Positions 7,200 to 15,243 of a stretch of 64,000 bases of DNA are shown here, one piece after another. The notes under the pieces are model-generated. The model was not told where the DNA came from. It made no database searches and saw only the letters and a list, made by a program, of their open reading frames with translations. This DNA comes from Burkholderiales bacterium. Lineage in GTDB: Bacteria; Pseudomonadota; Gammaproteobacteria; Burkholderiales; Burkholderiaceae_C. The stretch is taken from NCBI GenBank assembly GCA_030604135.1, contig JAUVWL010000007.1, positions 28,279 to 92,278 of the forward strand, in the 5' to 3' direction. The translations under genes and the position numbers were made by a program. Each line of letters begins with the position of its first letter. Position 1 is the stretch's first letter.

Positions 7200-10100
7200 T
7201 CAAGACTTGCTCAACCCGACACGCGTGATCTGGATGACTTGCTCGACCACCAGCTTGGCGTTGTCCAAACCCAGCATGCCAAACAACAGCGGCAGCAGAC
7301 CCTTGCGAATGGCAGCCTCGATGTTCTGAGGGTTAAGCGAGTTCTCCGCGACGGCGTCGCGCACCACGGTGTCCATGGCAATTGCTTGCTGCACCAGCTT
7401 GTCCGTGGCATCGCCACTCAGCGCGGCAAAGGCCTCATCCCCCAGCACCAGGCGCATGGCGCCAAAGTAGGCCTTGGCATGCGGCTTGTCTGCCAGTGCA
7501 TCCGGCATATCCGGGGTGGCACGGGCATCCAGCTTTTCCTCAAAGGACTTGAACAGGGCGTACTGCTTCAACGGATGGTCGAACATGGCTTCCGCTTCCG
7601 CGATGGCCTGACGCAGCAGTTCGCCAAACACCTTCTGCGCATAGGGGTCGGCCGCCAGTTCCTGCTCGATTGTCTTGCGCAGCCGGGTGCGGATCATGTC
7701 CGTCTCGTTGCGCGTTTTCTCTTCCGACCAGTCCTTCGGATCTTCTGCTTGCCCCAATTGGTGCACCAGATAGACACCCTCGGGTTCGCGCACTGCTGTA
7801 CCGATGACCTGCTTGTCCACCAGCTTGCGGATTTGCTCTTCGTAGACGCTGTAGTCCACCGTCTCCATGGCATCGCGACGGGCGGTCTGGCGCAGTTCGG
7901 TGAAGAAGCGAAGATCGGCCTTGTACTGGGCAATCTGTGCCTCGGAGAAGCTCTTGTCCTCAAAGAAGCTGCGTGATGAAAGTGCGGTCTGCAAGCACAA
8001 GCCGAAAGCGGTCAGGGCCTCGTAGAAGTCGTCTCGCAGCTTCTGCCGCTCGTCATACTCCTCGCCATCACTGCCCTTCACGAATTTCGGTGCCAGCACC
8101 TGCCGGTACTGCTCGCGGTCGAGCTTGTTGGTCACCGACTTGAAGAACGACCACAATTCATCGTGCAAAGCAGGCAGGCGCTTGTACTCCGTGCTGAACT
8201 GGTGATACAGGCCCTCCAGGTCGCTGATGTCAAAGCCGCCTTGCGTACGGGCTTCCAGGTCCTGGTAGGCACGGATGGCGGTGTCGAGTTCCTTCAAGAT
8301 GCCTCGGTAGTCCACCAACACCCCGTACCGCTTGGCGTCATGCAGCCGGTTGACGCGCGCCACGGCCTGAATCAGGTTGTGCCCTTTCAGTGGCTTGTCG
8401 ATGTACAGCACCGTGTTGCGCGGCTCGTCGAAACCCGTCAGCAACTTGTCCACGACGATCAGCAAGTCGGGCGCGCCATCCGTGCCAAAGTCATTGACCA
8501 CCTGTTTCTCATAGGTCTCGGCATCATTGCCGCAGGTGGCCATGGCCTGTTTCCACCATTTCTGCACCTCGGGCAGCGTGTCCTCGTCCACATCGGAGTT
8601 GCCTTCGCGCGTGTCCGGGGCCGAGATCACCACCGCACTGGTCACCAAGCCGGTGTCGTCAAACGCCTTTTTGTAGCGGATGGCGTCGAGCTTGCTGTCG
8701 GTGGCCACCTGCCCCTTCAGGCCAAGCTCCAGTTTCTTGATGTTCTCGTTGAAGTGGGTGGCAATGTCCCAGGCGATCAGCTCGATGCGATTGGCTGCAC
8801 CGTAGATGGCACCCTTCTTGGCGAACTTCTTTTTCAGGTCGGTGCGCTGGGCATCGCTGAGGTTGCTGGTGATCTTCTCGAACCAGCGGTTCACCGCCTC
8901 TTCGTTGATGTCCAGCTCGGGCACACGCTCTTCGTACAGCAGCGGAGCCACGGTTTCATCCTCCACCGCGCGCTGCATGGTGTAGGCGTGCACGATGGGG
9001 CCGAACTTGTTGGCGGTCTTTTCATCCTTGAGCAAAGGGGTGCCGGTGAAGGCGATGTAGGCCGCCTTGGGCAGGGCCTTCTTCATGCGTTCATGGGTCT
9101 CGCCGCCGTGGCTGCGGTGGCCTTCGTCCACCAGCACGATCATGTCGGCCGAGTCGTTGCGGCACTCCGGCAACTTGGAGGCCGTGTTGAACTTGTGCAC
9201 CAGCGTGAAGGTGATGCGCTCCATGCCCTTGCCGATGCGCTGGGCCAGGTCACGACCAGACAGAGTGCGGCTCTTCTCGCCATCCTTCTGCGTGGCGATA
9301 CTGGAGCCAAAGGCGCCGCCGGTCATGAAGTTGCGGGCGAGCTGGGTTTCCAGGTCAATGCGGTCGGTCACCACCACCACGCGGCATTCCTTCAAGGCGT
9401 CTACCAACAGAAGAGCCTTGGTCAGGAACACCATGGTGAAGCTCTTGCCAGACCCCGTGGTATGCCACACCACGCCACCCTCGCGGCCACCACCTTGCGA
9501 TTCGGGTTTCTTCTGACTGATACGCGCCAGCAGCGCACGGATGCCGAAGAACTGCTGGTAGCGGGCCACGATCTTGCCCACCTTGCGGTCGAACAGCACA
9601 TAGCCGCGCAGGAATTCAAGCAACCGTGCCGGGGTCAACAGGCTCACCAGCAAGCGGTCCTGTTCGGTAGCCTGCATGGGGGCACTCCAGAGCGTGTCGA
9701 AGTACGCCGCCAGCGCGGCAGGCTTGCCGTCGAACAGCGCCGCACGCACATCTGGCTTGAGTGCCTTGTTCTTGAGCGCCTGCATGTGGGCTTCGTCGAA
9801 CTCCTCTTCCCGCCACTTGGCCCAAAACTTGGCCGCCGTGTGCGTGGTGCCGTAGCGCCCCTCAGTCTGGCTGATGGACAGCAGCAGTTGGGCATAGGCA
9901 AACAGATTGGGAATCTCGTCTGGCCGCTGGTTGCGCAGGTGTTGGCTGATGCCCTCCGTCACCATCGCCTTGGCGGGGTGGCTGCCGCCGCCCGACTCGG
10001 GCCGCTTGGCCTCGATGACGACCAACGGGATACCGTTCACATACGCCACCACGTCCGGCGTGCGATGGTGCGTACCCTGCGCGGCCAGCACCTCCAGCTC

Positions 10101-10511
10101 TTCGGTCACATCCCAACGGTTGGCGGTGGCATCCGTCCAATCGATCACGTGGATGGTGGGCTGGTGCTTCTTGCCATCGGGCATGAACTCCGTCACCGTG
10201 ATACCCAGCGCCAGCTTGCCGTACAGCCGCTCGTTGGCGGGCATCAGCCCTTCGGCCAGGCTGAGTGCCGACAACTCCCGCACGATCTGGTCGATGCCGC
10301 CGGGCGACAACGGGTACCACTGGCCCTTGTATTCGTAGCGCCGGGTTTGCAGCACTTCGATCAGCCGGGGCTTGAGCAGCACTTCGCGTGTGCTGCCACG
10401 CAGGGTCAGCGCCTGCGCGGTGGTGAGGAAGTTCCAGCCCAGGTTGCACAGCAGGTGCAGCGCGGGCAAGTGGGCGCTGTATTGCTCGCGGGAGTTGGGC
10501 GTGGTGTTCAT
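7200..10511 (-). CDS. hsdR: Type I restriction enzyme, R subunit (1103 aa)
   Basis: Motor and nuclease subunit of the type I complex; translocates DNA and cleaves unmodified DNA. The PD-(D/E)xK nuclease lies near the N terminus (Asp in TPDVVAYVNG about 153, then VVIEAKRP about 165-172). The SF2 helicase motor follows: Walker A TTGSGKSFTM (about 351-360), DEGHRSHGG (about 462), FTGTPL (about 488) and QAVARVNRLHD as motif VI. A C-terminal helical domain of about 350 residues should bind HsdM. Full family length, no frameshift. The start ATG overlaps the hsdS stop (ATGA, 10508-10511), so translation is coupled. Confidence 0.95.
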   Translation of the reverse strand: MNTTPNSREQYSAHLPALHLLCNLGWNFLTTAQALTLRGSTREVLLKPRLIEVLQTRRYEYKGQWYPLSPGGIDQIVRELSALSLAEGLMPANERLYGKLALGITVTEFMPDGKKHQPTIHVIDWTDATANRWDVTEELEVLAAQGTHHRTPDVVAYVNGIPLVVIEAKRPESGGGSHPAKAMVTEGISQHLRNQRPDEIPNLFAYAQLLLSISQTEGRYGTTHTAAKFWAKWREEEFDEAHMQALKNKALKPDVRAALFDGKPAALAAYFDTLWSAPMQATEQDRLLVSLLTPARLLEFLRGYVLFDRKVGKIVARYQQFFGIRALLARISQKKPESQGGGREGGVVWHTTGSGKSFTMVFLTKALLLVDALKECRVVVVTDRIDLETQLARNFMTGGAFGSSIATQKDGEKSRTLSGRDLAQRIGKGMERITFTLVHKFNTASKLPECRNDSADMIVLVDEGHRSHGGETHERMKKALPKAAYIAFTGTPLLKDEKTANKFGPIVHAYTMQRAVEDETVAPLLYEERVPELDINEEAVNRWFEKITSNLSDAQRTDLKKKFAKKGAIYGAANRIELIAWDIATHFNENIKKLELGLKGQVATDSKLDAIRYKKAFDDTGLVTSAVVISAPDTREGNSDVDEDTLPEVQKWWKQAMATCGNDAETYEKQVVNDFGTDGAPDLLIVVDKLLTGFDEPRNTVLYIDKPLKGHNLIQAVARVNRLHDAKRYGVLVDYRGILKELDTAIRAYQDLEARTQGGFDISDLEGLYHQFSTEYKRLPALHDELWSFFKSVTNKLDREQYRQVLAPKFVKGSDGEEYDERQKLRDDFYEALTAFGLCLQTALSSRSFFEDKSFSEAQIAQYKADLRFFTELRQTARRDAMETVDYSVYEEQIRKLVDKQVIGTAVREPEGVYLVHQLGQAEDPKDWSEEKTRNETDMIRTRLRKTIEQELAADPYAQKVFGELLRQAIAEAEAMFDHPLKQYALFKSFEEKLDARATPDMPDALADKPHAKAYFGAMRLVLGDEAFAALSGDATDKLVQQAIAMDTVVRDAVAENSLNPQNIEAAIRKGLLPLLFGMLGLDNAKLVVEQVIQITRVGLSKS

Positions 10512-11746
10512 GCCTGCACCTCTGTTTCGGCGTCCGGCAGCTTGACGCGGCGCTTGCCAGTCAGGAGCTGGGACATGAGGGCAGCTTTTTCTTGCCGCAA
10601 TGCCTGCACCTGAGCCTGCAGCCGCGCTTCCTCTGCCCTGGCGATATTGACGACCTCGGCAATGCGCCGCTGTTCTGGCGCGGTGGGAATGTGGAGCTGC
10701 AGCTTGAAGAAGTCTGTCACGCTCACGTTCAGCAGGCCGTGGTTTCGCGCACCTTCCTGTGCGATGCCCTCAATCTCCTGATTCAGCAGGCCGGCCTCGA
10801 AGTAGTGGCGGAAGAAGTCGAAGTCGGCGTCCACGTCGTCGCGCAGTTTGAAGCACAGGTAGAGGCTTGAAACCACACCCGCGTCATAGGCCAACAGCGG
10901 CTTGATTGCCCCCATCGGGTACCCTGCCGAGTAGCTCTTGTTGTAGGCAAAGTCATGCCGATGCAGTAGCGTGTAACCGCTAAGGTTGGCACTGGCGACG
11001 GACTTGTTGAAGTAGTCGCGTTGACTGATGAGGCCATGCTCCCCCGAGATCGTCAGCACATTGGTGTTTTGCGTGCTGTTCTTGCGCGTAACCCGTTCAA
11101 AGACGGTATCGAAATCCACGAAACGCCACTTATCCGAGAACCCGGGAAAACGGCGGCGACCTGACAACATCGACGCCATCAGGTCACGGGTGCACCGCTG
11201 GCTGTTCGCCAATAGCCGCTCAGCAGTGGCGATGGCTTGATCCCAAGCGGAGAGAATCTCGGCGATGCGTTGCTGCTCCTGAATAGTTGGAAGTTGCAGT
11301 TGCAGCTTCTCTAGTTCGCCTGCGTTCAGATTTTTCTGTGCTCCACCAGCTTCTGCTGCAGCCGACAGACGTTCTCCAAAGGCAGAGTTCATGTACTGGC
11401 AGAAGTATTCCGCTGACAACTCGGCCTTCTTGGGGCGAACAATAAGAGACGTGAAGCATTGCGCCCCGTCATATTTCTCAGGCACAACAGCTGACACGCC
11501 TGGATAGCCCGTCCGGACGACCAACACGTCACCGGTCTTCAAACGTTTGTTTCTATGAGCAAGTTCGTACTCGGAGTCAATCTGCAAGACGTCTTGCTCA
11601 TCGATGTATCCCGGTCGAATGTTCAAGTTACGAAGCATCGGAATACCGGAGCTGCAGTAGGCGTGCGTTGCCGCACTGGCAATGCCGACCATGATCTTTT
11701 CTGTCACATCGCTAAGCGTGCAGACTTTCCATTCAGTCGGATACAT
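10508..11746 (-). CDS. hsdS: Type I restriction-modification specificity subunit (412 aa)
   Basis: Two target-recognition domains separated by the conserved helical spacers: the first TRD spans roughly residues 1-150, then LQLPTIQEQQRIAEILSAWD; the second TRD spans about 200-340, then LHIPTAPEQRRIAEVVNIA and a C-terminal coiled coil. This is a complete two-TRD HsdS recognising a bipartite site. The ATG at 11746 is preceded by AAGGAGGGG at 7-base spacing. An in-frame GTG at 11752 lies within a base of that site and cannot use it, which decides the start. It begins 2 bases after rhuM. Confidence 0.93.
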   Translation of the reverse strand: MYPTEWKVCTLSDVTEKIMVGIASAATHAYCSSGIPMLRNLNIRPGYIDEQDVLQIDSEYELAHRNKRLKTGDVLVVRTGYPGVSAVVPEKYDGAQCFTSLIVRPKKAELSAEYFCQYMNSAFGERLSAAAEAGGAQKNLNAGELEKLQLQLPTIQEQQRIAEILSAWDQAIATAERLLANSQRCTRDLMASMLSGRRRFPGFSDKWRFVDFDTVFERVTRKNSTQNTNVLTISGEHGLISQRDYFNKSVASANLSGYTLLHRHDFAYNKSYSAGYPMGAIKPLLAYDAGVVSSLYLCFKLRDDVDADFDFFRHYFEAGLLNQEIEGIAQEGARNHGLLNVSVTDFFKLQLHIPTAPEQRRIAEVVNIARAEEARLQAQVQALRQEKAALMSQLLTGKRRVKLPDAETEVQA

Positions 11747-11748
11747 CT

Positions 11749-12906
11749 TCACCCCTCCTTTTTCTTATTCAGTCGCTTGGCCACCTTGCCCAAGGCTGCC
11801 ACGGCATCGTCGTCGGTAGAGTTCGAACCCAGCATGAGGACGGCATAAGCCTCGCCTTCCGCCTCCAGCGCCGCCCGCCGTTGCGCCGCGAACTGCTCAT
11901 ACTCACTCTGCGCATGGGCCACCGCCTGCTTGTGCGACACCTTGCCGGCACCCACCAGCACCTGCCGGTCATTGAAGCTGAGGAAGGCGTCGAGCTTTTC
12001 GGCCCAGTCTTTCAGGAACACCTCTTTGCGGCGCGTGGCCTGGTCTTCGGCAAAGTCCAGCCACATGGTGACGATGCGGTTCAACTCGCTGATTTCCTGC
12101 TCGTTCAGGTAGTTCTTGGCCACGCCCACGTCGGCCTTCTGCACCTGCCCTTTGCGGGTGGTGGTCAGGCCCATATGGGGCTGGGTGTGGTCGGCACGGC
12201 GGCGAATGATCTCGGCAGCCGTCTGGCCCGACACGGCGTAGTGCAGCTTGTTCTGGATGATGCGAAAGAAGGTAGTGGTCTCGGGCAGCGTGGGGGCGTA
12301 GTCAGCCGCCAGGGCGAAGATTTCGCGCACGCGCAGGTACATGCGGCGCTCGCTGGCGCGGATGTCGCGGATGCGCTCCAGCAACTCGCCGAAGCGGTCT
12401 GGCAATGCCGAGTCACCCACGGGTGGGTTCTTCAGGCGCTCATCGTCCATCACGAAGCCCTTGAGCAAGTATTCGCTCAGGTTCGCCGTGGCCCATTGGC
12501 GGAACTGGGTGCCTCGCGCCGAGCGCGCCCGGTAGCCGACGGCCAGGATGACGTCGAGGTTGTAGAAGCGCACATTGCGTCGGACGAGCCGACCACCCTC
12601 TTGGCGAACTTGTAAGCCGGACTTACAAGTTGCCTCGGGGTCGGCTTCACCCTCGGCATAGATGGCTTTCACATGCTGGGTGACGTTCTGTGGCGTGGTC
12701 TGGAACAGCGTGGCGATTTCGGCCTGGCTGAGCCACAGCGAGCCGCCTTCGGCCCGCATTTCCACGCGGGTGATGCCATCGTCGGTGGTGTAGAGAACAA
12801 ATTCGCCCTGGCTTTCGGCGCTGGCTGAAGCCTGCAACTCCACCGGCGTTTTCATCGCCTTGGCGGGCGTGCTGGCACGCTTGGTAGGCCTTGGCGCTTT
12901 ACTCAT
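11749..12906 (-). CDS. RhuM-family protein inserted between hsdM and hsdS (385 aa)
   Basis: RhuM family (first named in Salmonella pathogenicity island 3). The N-terminal part WLSQAEIATLFQTTPQNVTQHVKAIY (split here for length: helix-turn-helix-like region near residues 58-84) suggests DNA binding. RFYNLDVILAVGYRARSARG and FRQWATANLSEYLLKGF follow. The role is unknown; genes of this family often sit inside type I restriction operons. The first 40 residues are Ala/Pro/Lys-rich and may be disordered. The ATG at 12906 overlaps the hsdM stop by 8 bases, and the gene ends 2 bases before hsdS, so it is embedded in the operon rather than adjacent to it. Confidence 0.85.
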   Translation of the reverse strand: MSKAPRPTKRASTPAKAMKTPVELQASASAESQGEFVLYTTDDGITRVEMRAEGGSLWLSQAEIATLFQTTPQNVTQHVKAIYAEGEADPEATCKSGLQVRQEGGRLVRRNVRFYNLDVILAVGYRARSARGTQFRQWATANLSEYLLKGFVMDDERLKNPPVGDSALPDRFGELLERIRDIRASERRMYLRVREIFALAADYAPTLPETTTFFRIIQNKLHYAVSGQTAAEIIRRRADHTQPHMGLTTTRKGQVQKADVGVAKNYLNEQEISELNRIVTMWLDFAEDQATRRKEVFLKDWAEKLDAFLSFNDRQVLVGAGKVSHKQAVAHAQSEYEQFAAQRRAALEAEGEAYAVLMLGSNSTDDDAVAALGKVAKRLNKKKEG

Positions 12907-14425
12907 AGCCCAGCTCCTTCAGGTAGACGGCCATCTGGGTTTCCAGGCTGGCCAGCTCGGCCTTGAGCTGTTCACGTTCCTTGCGCACGGCCATCAGGTC
13001 GATTTCGGCTTCTTCCTCAAAGGTGTCCACATAGCGCGGGATGTTCAGGTTGAAGTCGTTCTCGGCAATCTCGGCAGGCGTGGCGAGGTGGGCGTACTTC
13101 TCAACACCCTGCCGTGTGAAGGCAGTGTTCAGGATGCGCTGCAGGTCGGTTTCGCGCAGCAGGTTCTGGTTCTTGCCGGCTTCAAAGTCGCGGCTGGCGT
13201 CGATGAACAGCACCTTGTCGTCGGCCTTGTTCTTGCGGAACACCAGCACAGCGGCGGGGATGCCGGTGCCGTAGAACAGCTTTTCCGGCAGGCCAATCAC
13301 CACGTCGAGCAGGTTCTCTTCGATCAGCTTTTGGCGAATGCGGCCCTCGGCAGCGCCACGGAACAGCACGCCATGCGGCACGACCACCGCCATGCGGCCG
13401 GTGCCGGGTTTCATGGTCTCGATCATGTGCAGGATGAAGGCGTAGTCGCCCTTGGTTCGCGGCGGCACGCCCCGGCGGAAGCGGCTGAACTTGTCGGCAT
13501 CGGCGCCCTCGAAGCCCCACTTTTCCAGGCTGAACGGCGGGTTGGCCACCACGATGTCGAAGTGCTTGAGGCTGGCGGCACCGTCGAGCAGCTTGGGGTT
13601 GCGGATGGTGTCGCCCCACTCGATGCGGTGGTTGTCCTCGCCGTGCAGGAACATGTTCATCTTGGCCAGCGCCCAGGTGCTGCCGATGGCTTCTTGACCA
13701 TAGAGCGCGTACTTGCGGGAACCGGTGTTCTCACGAATCAGGCGGCCGCACTTCATCAGCAGCGACCCGGAACCGCAGGTGGGGTCGCAGATTTCGTCGC
13801 CCTCCTGCGGCGCCATCAGGTGAGCCATCAGTGCGGAGACTTCGGGCGGGGTGTAGAACTCGCCCGCCTTCTTGCCACTGGTGGAGGCGAAGTTCTTGAT
13901 GAGAAATTCGTAGGCGTTGCCGATCACGTCGAGTTGGCCAACGCGGCTGGGGCGCAAGTCCAACTCGGGCTTGGCGAAGTCTTCCAGCAGGTGGCGCAGG
14001 ATGTCGTTCTTCTGCTGCTCGTCGCCCAGCTTGTTGGAGTTGAAACTGATGTCCTGGAACACATCACGCAGTTTGGTGATGTTGGCCTCTTCGATGGCGT
14101 GCAAGGCCTTGTCGATGCGTTCGCCATTGCCGGGGCTGTGTCGCAGGGTGTGCAGGGCATAGAAGCTGGCGCTGGCAGGCAGCACGAAACGCTCGTTCTT
14201 GAGCATTTCCTCAATCAACTCGGGGTGGTCGCCGTACTGCTGCTTGTACGTGTCGTAGTGGTCTTGCCAGACATCGGACACGTACTTGAGGAAGAGCATG
14301 GTCAGGACGAAGTCCTTATAGATGCTGGGGTCCACGGTGCCGCGAAAGGTGTCGCAGGCGGCCCAGACGGCGGCGTTGATGTCGTCCTGGCTGACAGAGG
14401 TGATTTGGGTGGCGGTGTCGTTCAT
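12899..14425 (-). CDS. hsdM: Type I DNA methyltransferase subunit (508 aa)
   Basis: N6-adenine methyltransferase of the restriction-modification complex. The N-terminal HsdM_N helical domain (about 10-150) is followed by GEFYTPPEV (about 189), SAM-binding motif I DPTCGSGSLL (about 214-223) and catalytic motif IV NPPF (about 295-298), which marks adenine methylation. C-terminal coiled coil (EEEAEIDLMAVRKEREQL) for HsdS contact. Length normal. A half-HsdS gene ends 21 bases upstream of the ATG at 14425. The operon order M-RhuM-S-R differs from the enterobacterial R-M-S order. Confidence 0.95.
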   Translation of the reverse strand: MNDTATQITSVSQDDINAAVWAACDTFRGTVDPSIYKDFVLTMLFLKYVSDVWQDHYDTYKQQYGDHPELIEEMLKNERFVLPASASFYALHTLRHSPGNGERIDKALHAIEEANITKLRDVFQDISFNSNKLGDEQQKNDILRHLLEDFAKPELDLRPSRVGQLDVIGNAYEFLIKNFASTSGKKAGEFYTPPEVSALMAHLMAPQEGDEICDPTCGSGSLLMKCGRLIRENTGSRKYALYGQEAIGSTWALAKMNMFLHGEDNHRIEWGDTIRNPKLLDGAASLKHFDIVVANPPFSLEKWGFEGADADKFSRFRRGVPPRTKGDYAFILHMIETMKPGTGRMAVVVPHGVLFRGAAEGRIRQKLIEENLLDVVIGLPEKLFYGTGIPAAVLVFRKNKADDKVLFIDASRDFEAGKNQNLLRETDLQRILNTAFTRQGVEKYAHLATPAEIAENDFNLNIPRYVDTFEEEAEIDLMAVRKEREQLKAELASLETQMAVYLKELGYE

Positions 14426-14446
14426 GGTGTTGGGTCCCTGGGTTGT

Positions 14447-15052
14447 TCAGTGAGTGGCCTGTGCAGCATGCGCAAGACCTTCCGCAAGTGCTTGGAGTTG
14501 TTGCTCGCGGTTGTGAATGAGTTGTTGGAGGGTCTGTCGCTCCTGGCGCGCGAGGTCGGCCAGAGCAACGATGCGGTGCTGATCCGCCAGTGACGGCACG
14601 CTCAGCGTGAGCGATTCCAGTACGGGGCGACGGATGCTCAGCTGGCTGCTGCCTTCAGCGGCTTGCTGAAGCTGACGCTGGAACGGCGGCTGGTTGATCT
14701 GCCACGCCAAAAAGGCTGGCAGCAGCGCGGCCCGTGGCAACACTTGAAGCAGGAAGAAGTGCGGACTGCACACGGCCGCACTGGGCGGCTCGTCAATGCA
14801 GACCGCATAAAACCGGGCTCCTTTGGAGACGAACAGGACGTCACCAGCTTTGAGCCAGTCCGGGTGCTTGCGACCGGCGAGGGATGTGCGGATGACGCCA
14901 GACCAGTTCACCCCTTGGTCGGGGTCAACGTCCTTCATCTGGACAGCCAGGGTGCTGCCGTCAGCCGACTCCTCTATGGAGCCCCGAAAAGGGTAGCCAC
15001 CCTGCAGGGAGGCCAAGCTACCAACGGTGGAAATGTGTGCATCAATCGCCAT
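14447..15052 (-). CDS. Single-TRD (half-size) HsdS-like protein (201 aa)
   Basis: The sequence resembles one half of an HsdS: an N-terminal target-recognition-like region (SLASLQGGYPFRG near residues 13-25; then LKAGDVLFVSKGARFYAV), a region LTLSVPSLADQHRIVALADLA like the central spacer, and a C-terminal coiled coil rich in Gln. At 201 residues it has one TRD, whereas the downstream hsdS has two. It could dimerise to give an alternative palindromic specificity, or act as a regulator. First gene of the operon; its ATG at 15052 has no ribosome-binding site (see the promoter entry). Not a fragment by frameshift: the frame is intact. Confidence 0.75.
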   Translation of the reverse strand: MAIDAHISTVGSLASLQGGYPFRGSIEESADGSTLAVQMKDVDPDQGVNWSGVIRTSLAGRKHPDWLKAGDVLFVSKGARFYAVCIDEPPSAAVCSPHFFLLQVLPRAALLPAFLAWQINQPPFQRQLQQAAEGSSQLSIRRPVLESLTLSVPSLADQHRIVALADLARQERQTLQQLIHNREQQLQALAEGLAHAAQATH

Positions 15053-15059
15053 GACGCAA

Positions 15060-15087
15060 ATGATACGTGCATTTTCTGAGAATGCAA
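15060..15087 (-). promoter_or_regulatory. Predicted leaderless sigma70 promoter of the restriction operon with an operator-like palindrome
   Basis: On the minus strand: TTGCAT (15087-15082), 16-base spacer, TATCAT (15065-15060), then 7 bases to the ATG at 15052. Initiation would fall on the start codon and there is no Shine-Dalgarno. A 19-base palindrome with one mismatch, TGCATTTTCTGAGAATGCA (15068-15086), fills the spacer and overlaps the -35 box, where a repressor would act. A further half-site TTTGCAT lies just upstream. All read directly; function is inferred. Confidence 0.6.
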
Positions 15088-15243
15088 GAGAATTTGCATC
15101 ACGGCGATTGATGTTTATTTTTCGGGATGACCCTACCCTGGCCGAGGTGCTTCAACCGCAATGCGGTGATTCTTTCGACCAAGCCATCAGACATCTTCAA
15201 GTCGGAAGCTTCACTGGATCACGCCAAGAGCGAGCTCCGGACC

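Noticed and set aside
8163..10613. 816-codon plus-strand open frame opposite hsdR
   Set aside because: Antisense shadow of hsdR, which has all nuclease and helicase motifs; the plus frame is His/Val/Gly-rich with no family resemblance.
11750..11752. GTG start for hsdS
   Set aside because: It is within a base of the AAGGAGGGG site; the ATG at 11746 has proper spacing.
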